From Henricia sp. BOLD:AAB3569 (Eukaryota; Echinodermata; Asteroidea; Spinulosida; Echinasteridae): 64,000 nucleotides of DNA. Shown piece after piece: positions 52,420 to 61,437 of this stretch. The notes below the pieces were generated by a model. The model was not told the DNA's origin. It saw nothing but the letters and a program-made list of their open reading frames with translations, and did not search any database. Positions within the stretch are counted from its first letter, which is position 1. Each line of letters opens with the position of its first letter. The DNA lies in the NCBI GenBank assembly GCA_037783545.1, contig JBBELK010000297.1, positions 1 to 64,000 on the forward strand, in the 5' to 3' direction. Position numbers and translations under genes: made by a program.

Positions 52420-52985
52420 CGGAACCTCCGCCCTGTTTCCCACCCAAAATCTGTGGCAAACTCATGAAAATTAAATTTGTCCCTTGGGTCCGATATTTGC
52501 TCAATAGGTGCACTCACCCAAATGTTTAAATATTCTGTAGAGTATGCATCGATCCGATGTCTAGTTTAGGTAAAATCGTGGAGCAAAATTTTGACTTTCC
52601 GTGTGTAAAAATACGAGGCAGTTTGCTCCAAAATCAAATATGCGCATGCGCAAGAGCGGAGAGGTCGTATACGACGAAGGGAAAGTAAATATGAGAACAG
52701 GGAACCCATCTAGTGTTGACCTCTCCTCTCTCGCACATGGGCATATTTGATTTTGGGGCAAACTGCCTGTATTTTATTTATCTCACGGAGGGTCTAAATT
52801 TTGCCCCACGATTTCACCGAAACTAGACATCGGATCGATGCGCGCGTACTCTTCAGAATATTTGAAAATTGTGGCGAGTGCACCTATTGAGCAAATATCA
52901 GAGCCAAGGGACAAATTTCATTTGCGTGACTGAGTTTGCCACAGATTTTGGGTTGGAAACGGGGCCAGGGCAGAGGTACGACGCC
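52420..52985. mobile_element. Long palindromic element (family M), arms about 250 bp
   Basis: Left and right arms pair through CCCAAAATCTGTGGCAAACT, GATATTTGCTCAATAGGTGC, CATCGATCCGATGTCTAGTT and CAAAATCAAATATGC, with about 80-85% match and a short spacer near 52660-52735. Confidence 0.85.
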
Positions 52986-53006
52986 ATGTTCATCATATTA
53001 TTTATT

Positions 53007-54050
53007 AGGCCATGAGAATGAAAATGATAGATTTGCGTCCACCGCCCGCATGCTCTGAAAGCTACCGCCGAAAAATTTCATTATTTTCAAAATTTTTCAT
53101 TATTTTTACAAAAAAGACTCTGCATCACGAATTTTCAAGTTTCAAATCATCAAACAATGGTAAAAGGTTATATTCACGCATTTTACTAGTAGACAAGGTC
53201 CCGTTCATCGACTAAAAATGTAGTCAGGATGCCCTGCGACACAGAGAAAAATGCATGCGAAATGCCGTTACGAAATAGCCGACTTCTGGGTACCAGTCGC
53301 TGCACACTATTTATACAAAAAGATCGACTTGTTGGGCTGCTTTCAAGCGCTCGTCCCTGGTGCTCCCACCAGCTCCCAGGCGCTGGTAACGTTACGTCAC
53401 ACACATGCAGTTTGTGCCTTTCGAACGAGCACCAGGGAACACTAGGGATCCCCTGGTGCCGCGCTCGAAAGCAGCCCTAGCCCTATTGAGCTCGTGCCAA
53501 TGACGTAATTTGGGAGTAAACACGCTATGATGAGGCTCCCATTGGTGAACTAAACCGCGTTTGTACAGAGACACACACAACGCGCATGCACATTGCTTCC
53601 ACAATGACTCAGCATTATTTGACTCCCAAAATGGCATATTCGCACGTGTTCGAAAGGGGTCAATAGCGCATTGAAACTGTGGCTTGTGCGCGTGCATGTG
53701 TACATGTGTACGTCGTGATTCTGTTGCTCGGGCGCGCGCTCGACGATTTTGTCCAGGCGCTACATTTATTGAACGGGCGCATCTGGTATTTTGAGAATTT
53801 TGGACGGACGCTGTTTTTTAGAACTATGAGAGGTTCGTTCCGCTATCGTCTTCACGAACTAGGGGTATGTATAAGCATGCAGTACACATGGTATTACGCA
53901 TCACCAGCATTAATAACTACATACATATTGCAATTACATCGTTGAAGAAGCTAGTACGAGAAAATAATGAATAATGAATAATGAAAAAAAGCCTCATGTC
54001 ATTTCAAAAATGCCCGGACGCAAATCTATAACTTTCATTCTCATGGCCTT
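53007..54050. mobile_element. Inverted-repeat element (family N), about 1.04 kb
   Basis: AGGCCATGAGAATGAAAATG and ATAGATTTGCGTCC at the left, inverted at 54012-54050. A second inverted pair (GAGCACCAGGGA, TCCCTGGTGCTC) lies inside at 53345-53445. No transposase recognised. Confidence 0.8.
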
Positions 54051-54797
54051 AGTATTACTACTACAGTAGGCTTCTGCAAACTGGACCATGTGCCATGTGA
54101 TGTGGACCAAACAAATTGAAATTGGAAAAGCAAGAATTTTCACGTACAACGGGAGAATAACGTAAGCTTTTTCAGGTTCCAAAAGCTTTTACAACATCGG
54201 TACATCCATGACATCCTCTTCTCTGAACAAAGTTTCGAAAATTAACTGATTTTTTTTGGTCAAATTAGTCGCTTCATCTTCCTCCACCGTCGCACCAAAA
54301 CTGTAATGCGTGGTTCGCCGTTCGCACGTGGTGTGCCAACTGCGCGCGCGTGGCCTTCTGTTAACCGTGCAGGGCGCCCTCATGAGCAAATCGCACTCTT
54401 CTTACGGAGCCCACAAGGGGACTCAATTTAAAACTTTATTATTATTGCATGTATTTATTGTATCCCTCTGGCACATGTCACTCTCCGGGCATGGCGGGAA
54501 ACAAAAAGAGCACAGAGCTATTTGCTTTATTCATACTAGTAAACCCTTTTTACGTTGAAGCTATTGTGTTTTTACTGTGTATAACTCCGACTTTCGGTAG
54601 GCTATTTGCTGTGGCTACGAAATAAAAAAGAAACCGAAAGTGAAAATGAATAATGATAAGCATCGTTAATTGTTTTGCTTATGCATACATTTGGACTGCA
54701 GAATTAGAAATACGCTACAGTATGGCGTTCGTTGCTAGTTTTATTGTTGCAAGGTTTTGTTAACACTAGAGGAAATTTTAGGTCTCTGAGTGCGCCT

Positions 54798-54961
54798 GAA
54801 AAAGTCAACGGACGGCTTAAAGGCACAGGCTCGTCAGCAATGCCACGAAATACGCAGCTCTGCGCCTTTTATTTGCAATAGAGCTGCGTGAATTCGTGGC
54901 ACGAATTTAGCGCGCGCATTTCTGACGAGCCTGTGCCTTTAAGCCGTCCGTTGACTTTTTC
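54798..54961. mobile_element. Foldback MITE (family A copy 4) with a perfect 40-bp stem
   Basis: 54798-54837 is the exact inverse complement of 54922-54961. The outer 23 bases are not part of the other family A copies, whose ends begin at AAAGGCACAGGC. The inner part pairs imperfectly (CCACGAAATACGCAGCTCT). Confidence 0.9.
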
Positions 54962-55337
54962 ACACCCGGTCTTTGGTATAGGCCTACTGTCATAATTTAG
55001 ATTAGGCCTATATAATACCGTGCGACAATCAAAAGAGAGGTTAGGCCTAACTATGTATACAATGTTCACTCTGCATATAGTTTTTATGGGCAATTACAAG
55101 GGGTTAATTGGGTTTGTATCCTATCTTTTCAGGATATAGTCAAAGGTTCGTCGATCGCTCCATGAGGCAAAGGTCGCAAATAATCACAGATGTTTGTTTA
55201 CTTTAAAATTCAGTATTAATTTGTGGAAGCGTCTCGCTCCCACTTAATATGAGAACAGGCTAAGGTGGGAGTACGTGTGTTACTAAAGAATTAACGCTAC
55301 CTTTTACTTGGAGTTGGATTTGTGTGTAGGCCTAACT
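54962..55337 (+). promoter_or_regulatory. Upstream region of the P4H-like gene
   Basis: No repeat ends recognised. The 5' UTR should lie here. The sequence before the start is cctaactATGg, a good initiation context (A at -3, G at +4). Confidence 0.4.
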
Positions 55338-55879
55338 ATGGCTAAAACTCGGGCCCGTAACCGAAAGCGAGTTAAAAATGGGGAACCAGTCGCAGATGCC
55401 GCACCAAATCGACGGGGTGAAAAACGTGGCTCCAGATCTACGGCACTGACATTTGGTGGGGTAGCTCTGATTCTCCTTATGATCGGAGCCACGGGCTACA
55501 CTGCAATGACGTTACTGAACTTGGACACCGGGCTTCATCAAGCACTTAGAGGCATGATCTCGCCTCTTTTTACTCCAAAACACCAACCAGAAAATGACGA
55601 TACAATCGCGTCAAATGGCCAAAATCCAAACCAAAAGACACCTTCTGCATCAGCACACGCTGAAACACCAAAGAAACTGGACTCGTCCGACGAACTAGGT
55701 GCCAACGAATTCGGAAATAATTCATCTGGTGTGGACCAACAACACAATAGGCATAATGACGATTTTAAGGAGACCATCTTGAAGGGATTAAGCATCCAGA
55801 AAATCTTGGTGGATGGTCGTTCTGTTATTGGCAAAGAGTTGATAGGGACAAAGAAACGACCCACTGGAGCTTCCATTCG
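55338..55879 (+). CDS. P4H-like exon 1: N-terminus, TM helix, stalk
   Basis: Starts MAKTRARNRKRVKNGEP. TM helix at about residues 36-60, followed by a Ser/Asn/Asp-rich stretch and KRPTGASIR at the end. The open frame continues past the proposed donor to a stop at 55928, so an unspliced 197-residue reading is also possible. Confidence 0.7.
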
Positions 55880-58800
55880 GTTGGTTTTGGCGCCATTTCT
55901 TTTATTAGGCCTATACATAATGCATTGAAACTCTGAGTGTCTCATCTGGGCCTGGTTTCATGGGGCCGTTCGTTTAGTAGAAAATACTCCTGAACACATT
56001 TTGTGATAATAGCAAATAAGTATAGGTTACCACTTAAAAACCTCGTGACTGCATGTCTTTTGCTTTGCAACTGACTAGTACTTTGGTATTTTTTGCTAAG
56101 CACAATTTAAATTGCCAAGCAGTAATATATGCTAAGGGCCGTCTACAGTTGCCAACATTTTCACGGTACTACAAACTTAACGTATAGGAAGAGGGGTCGA
56201 AGGCCGCGTAGGGAGGAGGCGTCTTGAAAAATACTACTCTCTGTAGAACCGTGAAAATGTTGATAACTTTGGACGCTCCCTAAACAGCTTCATGGAATTA
56301 GGCTCAGTGATTAAGTCTTTTTTAATAATTTAATAAAGAAAATATTAAAAGTAAGGCTTTTTATCCGTTTCGTTTTGTGATCAATTTGGAATTTTGAATG
56401 CGAATGGGGTAGGCCCCTACCCAGTGTTTTTTGTATGTCTCTTCAAGCATTTTTGTTCCTTACCGGGTCTTTGCGATCTGACCCATATTTTTTCATGTCT
56501 TCCAGCGTGTACCAATTTGAAAACTTCTTGACCGATCGTGAGTACAATGGTTTAATACAAGCTCACCGCAGTCATGTAGCTCAGTTGGCAGAAGCTCCTA
56601 TCATATGCTTTGATTCTGTTGAAACGCTACGCAAGCATCTCAAGAAGACACAACTGAAGAACATCAAAGTCTCCACTCAAGATTTCACAGAAGGTATGTT
56701 TTCAATCATTACGTTACAAGTATTAAAATATTAATTACTATGTAATTACTGAAAATTTTGTTATACCTCGGACACAATCGGCAGCGTATATAAAACCTTC
56801 ATTTTTAATTATGAGTGACATTAATCAACTTCATTTCAATCATTTGGCCTTCCAGGAACAACTTGTGTAAACGCCAGTTTTTCACACCATCTCAAGTCCA
56901 TCCTCGGATGGTCCTACAGCACAGCCTTCTACCCAGGGGAGTCGGGGTTTACGGAAGTGTTTGATGGCCGAGTGTATCAATCAACTGGATTAAAACCGTC
57001 CAACGGCGGGAAATATCAAATCACATCTTACAGCAAGGGAATAGGTAAATCCCGTACACTGCCTTTCCATTGACACCTTTTGTCGTTTGTAGACACACAA
57101 AACGTAGGCCTACCTATGTCGATACAGTGGTTTCAAGTAATACAGGACAGCAACGGTTTCTCCTGCTTAGCGCCCACCAGGAGGAAAACCAAACCACCTG
57201 CAGTACTTGAAAAATTATAGCTTTGTCCTGCTCTGGGAAGGTTGGTCACCGTCTCTATTGAAAGAATGCGCCATAGTTTGGCAGACTGAGTTGCAGCGCC
57301 TTCTAGGGATGTAGTATACAGTCGTATTTTGGAAAGGCGGGCCCTGTTGCTGCATTTAAAGTTCGCGCCTGGCTCATGTGGATGTTGATGCCGTTCTCTG
57401 CCGCCCCCGCTCTCTCCTCTTCTCCCACGGGTTTTTCCTCTCACTCCTCTTTTTCATCTCACCTGCCTTGACGGTCTGTCTCCAGCTGCTGCGGTCTGCG
57501 GCAAGGGCATCCCATCCTATTGGTTTGATGCCGCATACTTTCAGATCGCGCTTATAAACATCTTTGTTGCGTAAAGACAGGTCTACCATGCAGCAGGCTG
57601 AGCCTGCATGTGGTAAGCTCGCCGGGCATCGTGCTTTTAGGAAATCGGCCATCTTCGATTCGTCTTATATGGCCGAATCAGCGCAGGCGCCACAGAGCAG
57701 AAATTATTTATTTGGTGCGCCTCTGCCAGGACGTTCTTGTTTGGGACGTTCTTGTTTGGGACGTGGCCTTGCCGTTATGATACCTGGGTGGATTCACACT
57801 GAGCCTTCTGAAACTCAGTATTTTATTTTTTAAAGCATAGTAAAATCTAAACACAAATTTACGTAAGCCTTCAATAATTTCCTTGCAGGTTACAAAAGCC
57901 ACACCGACTGTACCTTAGGAAACACCGACCTTCGGGACAGAGTGGCAACTATTCTGGTCTATTTACAGGATGTAGAAAGCGGCGGCCAGACGGAATTTCC
58001 AGGTAAAATGTTTACTTATTTTATTTTATCGCTCAGAAACGTCAATCGAAAAGCGATTTATTAGCATGCCTGTTTTTGTCTATCTGTTTGATGCTAGAAT
58101 TGGGTATCAGTGTCACTCCACGGAAGGGACGCGCCATTACATGGAACAATCAACACAGTGATGGACGATGCGATCCATACTCCTTGCACGTAGCGCAACC
58201 AGTCATTAAAGGTCAAAAGATCATCCTACAGAGATGGTAAGAGTCCGGGATTTATCATGATGAAAGCCTGGCTCATACTTCATGCAAACGTGCAGACAGT
58301 TGAACTATTTTTAACTTAATTTGTGAATGTTCGCCGCTAAAGGTTTGCGGTCAGCTTTACGCTCGTACGTGTTTGTAGAAAACGAACTAACGTCGACTGG
58401 CTCTGACGCTCACATGCTCTCTGAAACGAATCTGACATTAACCAGTCGCTCACAGGTGACTTGTTCATGTTATGTCAGATTCGCTTCAGAGAGCATGTGA
58501 GCGTCAGATAAAGGCAGTCTGGTCGGACTAAGTATGAACCAGCCTTAATTATGGATATAGATGGTGTCGCTCACACTGGGAATGAGCAAAATAGATGGTA
58601 GAGTTATATGGATCTACCATATGGGTAGAGCAAGCAGGTACTTCAGCCCCAAACAAAATGACAATGTACTTACAACCAAACGTGGCACCGGGAGACCTCA
58701 TCTTAAACGATGACAGTTGCTTTAGCTTTATAATATACCAGTGGGTTTTATCTTCGAAATCGTGTAACACATTTTTACACTTATTTTGATAAAACCTGGT

Positions 58801-59005
58801 CGTTTCTTTCTTCGCTTTCAGGTACTACTATAAAAATTTCTACATGTTGGGCAAGAGGCCTGCTGAGCCCGAGCTGCCGTCTAGAACCTCTCTGCAGCCG
58901 ATGGTGTCATGCGACGAGTATGATCACGGGAGTTGTCGCTGGTATGACGAGTGGAATTATGATCATCTCACGGATTACATGCGGGTGCGGAAAGAGCTGC
59001 AGTAA
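55338..59005 (+). CDS. Transmembrane prolyl 4-hydroxylase-like 2-oxoglutarate/Fe(II) dioxygenase, 6 exons
   Basis: Predicted 451-residue type II membrane enzyme that hydroxylates proline using O2, 2-oxoglutarate and Fe(II), probably in the ER lumen. Exons: 55338-55879, 56506-56693, 56856-57044, 57889-58002, 58098-58236, 58822-59005. The summed length is divisible by three with no internal stop. Exon 1 gives a basic cytosolic N-terminus, a TM helix (ALTFGGVALILLMIGATGYT) and a polar stalk. Exon 2 starts VYQFENFLTDREYNGLI. Exon 4 holds the iron ligands HTD with VATILVYLQDVESGGQTEFP. Exon 5 holds the distal His and the 2OG-binding Lys (PYSLHVAQPVIKGQK). Exon 6 is a Cys-containing tail ending KELQ. 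The weakest point is the exon 1 donor (gttggt), chosen because it gives the right phase. The closest family is the metazoan P4H alpha/P4H-TM group; I do not assign an orthologue. Confidence 0.85.
56133..56282. mobile_element. Foldback MITE (family Q copy 2)
   Basis: TAAGGGCCGTCTACAGTTGC against TTGATAACTTTGGACGCTCC, with CATTTTCACGGT and ACCGTGAAAATG pairing perfectly inside. P4H intron 1. Confidence 0.75.
56506..56693 (+). CDS. P4H-like exon 2
   Basis: Acceptor cttccag, donor gtatgt. VYQFENFLTDREYNGLIQAH to STQDFTE, the start of the oxygenase fold. Confidence 0.8.
56856..57044 (+). CDS. P4H-like exon 3
   Basis: Acceptor ccttccag, donor gtaaat. GTTCVNASFSHHLKSILGWS to GGKYQITSYSKGI. Phase 1 at both ends. 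Confidence 0.8.
57889..58002 (+). CDS. P4H-like exon 4: iron-binding HxD
   Basis: Acceptor ccttgcag, donor gtaaaa. GYKSHTDCTLGNTDLRDRVA, TILVYLQDVESGGQTEFP. HTD is the HxD of the Fe(II) facial triad. Confidence 0.85.
58098..58236 (+). CDS. P4H-like exon 5: distal His and 2OG-binding Lys
   Basis: Acceptor gatgctag, donor gtaaga. ELGISVTPRKGRAITWNNQH, SDGRCDPYSLHVAQPVIKGQ, KIILQRW. Confidence 0.85.
58264..58546. mobile_element. Foldback MITE (family W) in P4H intron 5
   Basis: Outer ends AGCCTGGCTCATACTT and AAGTATGAACCAGCCTT. Inner arms TCTGACGCTCACATGCTCTC and TGAA.CGAATCTGACAT at 58402-58436 and 58474-58508. Confidence 0.8.
58822..59005 (+). CDS. P4H-like exon 6 and stop
   Basis: Acceptor gctttcag. 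YYYKNFYMLGKRPAEPELPS to DEYDHGSCRWYDEWNYDHLT, ending KELQ and TAA 59003-59005. An AATAAA signal at 59124-59129 fits a short 3' UTR. Confidence 0.8.
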
Positions 59006-59148
59006 ATAGGTTGTCGCGTATAAACGCAATTGACGAATTTCAAATTGTCATCGAAAACGAGGGTCCGAGCTAGTGCTGTCTTTTGTGATAAAATTCGCAA
59101 ATGAGAGAAAACAAACGTGACTTAATAAAATGGCTCAACATCTACTCG

Positions 59149-59580
59149 AGTCCCAAGTCAAGTCAAGTCAAACTACCTTAGAGTCTCAAGCCAAGTCATG
59201 ATAGTAAATTTGTTTAAGCTAATTTCAAAATGAGTCTAAACGCTGAAACTTTTTTTGTTGCTCTGGCCAAGAATGCTCCGTGTTAAAAGAAAGCTTAACT
59301 TTGTTAGTCTTAGGTGTCTGTAGTGCTAAAATACAATTCGGTTCTCAAAATGACAAATAATGCATAAATTAAATTTTATTTTTGGCAGACTCCAGTCAAA
59401 AAAGTTTGAGTCTCAAGTCAAGTCAGTGAAAATCGGGACTCGAGTCAACTCGAGTCCAGTCGTCAACTAGCTACTGAGGCAGAGCTGTAACCTGTCTCCC
59501 TCTGCTCGATTCCCAAGTCAAGTCAGTGAAAATTGGGACTGGAGTCGACTGGAGTCCCGAGACTTTACAACTATTTGACT
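59149..59580. repeat. Degenerate CAAGTC/GAGTC-rich repeat
   Basis: Many CAAGTCAAGTC, GGGACTCGAGTC and GGGACTGGAGTCGAC motifs in two blocks (59149-59200 and 59396-59570). Related words occur at 25060-25150, 29720-29810 and 62920-63010. Probably a decayed minisatellite. Confidence 0.6.
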
Positions 59581-60081
59581 CTAATCCCCCACCAATAAAT
59601 TCTGAAAACCTGTTAACAAATTGTTACAAATGCCTAGTATTTAATGTGCAATAACTTACATTTTACCACGATGGTTAAGTTTAACATGATGATCAAGGGA
59701 AGTTTCCTTGAACCAAAATACAATGCATAGGCCCTATACAAAGCCTTCTATATATCAGTACAATATATCAGTACAATATATCAGCACATGATTGGAAAAC
59801 TTTTAAAAACAGGAACAACAGGATTACATAACTATGTTGATAAACTACCTTGTAGAAATTTCGTCCACATAGATGTAGTAATACTTCAGAAAACCTTAAA
59901 AATCCATACATATTTTTTGTGTTGAATGAATGGTAAAAAAAACCATCAGATTTGTTTTAAACACATTCAGATGGCAATTTCTCCCACAAAGGTACAGTAC
60001 TGCCATTGCAATCAACACATTTAGTCGGGTTTTTCTTGTCAACTTGTGAAGTAAAATGTTAGTAACTGCAAATGATGTACT

Positions 60082-60229
60082 GCAGCCGATTTCACGTAAG
60101 CCCACTTGCGCAACATTTTATTGCATAAGTTGCAACACTCTTCAGAAAATAACACACAAGCTGTGGGGCTTGCGCCATTTGTCAAAAGTTGCGCAAGCTG
60201 CGCAATGTTTCGTGAAATCGTGAAATCGA
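60082..60229. mobile_element. Foldback MITE (family B copy 2)
   Basis: GCAGCCGATTTCACGTAAGC at the left and GTTTCGTGAAATCG at the right. The interior carries TTGCGCAA motifs as in the other copies. Confidence 0.8.
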
Positions 60230-60397
60230 ATAAGCTGTTGTTAATAAAGGCATGACTCAAATAAGTGGCTTTTGCTGCAGTGGAAAACATATTTCCACAA
60301 GTGAAAAAGTTCAAATGCTAATTTTATACTATTTAATTGGAATCACACATGATAAATGTGTATTTGGCTTGGTATCTAAACACCATGGAAGTAAATT

Positions 60398-60484
60398 AAT
60401 GTGGGATGAGGGTCTTCAATGGGATTTGAACCCAAGACCCTTTAGACACAGGGTCAAATATTATACCATCTCAGCTATCATTCA
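60398..60484 (-). mobile_element. tRNA-like SINE head
   Basis: Minus strand: TAGCTGAGATGGTATAAT (box A) and GGGTTCAAATCCC (box B), 37 bases apart, as in a tRNA-derived head. No CCA or clear acceptor pairing, so not called a functional tRNA. Confidence 0.55.
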
Positions 60485-60540
60485 CTTAATTTAGACTCTC
60501 CCTAAAGATATGACTTTCCTTGTATTGTAATTGCAGGGTC

Positions 60541-60698
60541 TGCAGCCGATTTCATGAAAAATTGTGTAGCTTACGTAATTCTTGGAAATGTCCCATAGGC
60601 TTGCGTGTAATTATCACAGGAATGTTGCGCAGCTTACGCAATAAAAAGTTGCACAAGCAGGCTTACGCAGTGCGTAAGGATTCGTGAAATCGGCTGCT
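60541..60698. mobile_element. Foldback MITE (family B copy 3)
   Basis: TGCAGCCGATTTCATGAAAA to GATTCGTGAAATCGGCTGC. The inner TTACGCAATAAAA and TTGCACAAG segments match copy 1. Confidence 0.85.
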
Positions 60699-61100
60699 GA
60701 TCCGCCTTTTTCAATTCACCTTTTGCATTTACACTTAATGTCTACCCAGCTTTTGGATATTGCAGAGTTTGATTCGTCACTAAATTTGTTTTACCAATAT
60801 CTGATTCAAAAGCTAGTATCGGTAATTATGGCAAAAATCTATTTTCAAGATATTTGAAAAAGACAACTACCCGTAGTTGTTCAAACAAGATGCCTTTCAT
60901 CATGTTGACCCGTACTGACTAGTGATCCGTGCTTGAGTGACGCTCTATCTGCATCTGATGTACTACATGTAGTTGGTCGTTTATTGACAAAGAACTGCAA
61001 AGAGGTTCACAATACACACTAAATATTTACATATCTGCCATAAAAGAAACCCTACAAATACTCAAACTGCGCTAACAAACTCTTGATTGTGATGTGGTTA

Positions 61101-61165
61101 GCTGTTCAAAGTTGTCAACCATTTTCACAGCTCTTCAGAGCGTAGTATTTTTCAAGACCGTCTCC
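61101..61165. mobile_element. Half copy of foldback MITE family Q
   Basis: CTGTTCAAAGTTGTCAACC, TTTTCACAGCTCT and TTTTTCAAGAC match the copies at 6354 and 56133. The second arm is missing. Confidence 0.55.
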
Positions 61166-61282
61166 CTCTCCCGTTTTTGGAATCGGAGTCGACTCCAAAA
61201 ATGTTGGAGTCGCCCAAGCCTACCCCCGATGGCCTTAAGGAGCTACGACCACAAAAGTGCTCCAGGCATTTATTGCACTTAC

Positions 61283-61437
61283 CTTGCTAATAAGGGCAAA
61301 AGCCGGTCCAAAGCGCGGCTCAATCTGCATGCGAGCTCTGATCCAACCAGGCAACTTGGTCTGAACGGAGGGCCTGGCATACCGCTGGTCCAGCAGCAGA
61401 ATCGTGGCATAGTCGCCTTTATGCCGTATAGCTCTCC
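61283..61437 (-). CDS. DDX11: DDX11-type exon with helicase motif VI
   Basis: Minus strand: acceptor ttcctag, [47 protein letters not shown], donor gtaagt. Reading through the donor reaches a stop at 61235, so the true C-terminus is probably in another exon. Confidence 0.85.

Noticed and set aside
55308-55337. Earlier start for the P4H-like protein at TTG 55308
   Set aside because: TTG is not a usual eukaryotic start, and ATG at 55338 has a good context.
57133-57652. Minus-strand coding in P4H intron 3
   Set aside because: Arg/Ser/Gly-rich low-complexity readings with no conserved motif or splice support.
60398-60484. Functional tRNA gene
   Set aside because: Box A and box B are present, but no acceptor stem or coherent cloverleaf is seen; a SINE head is a better reading.
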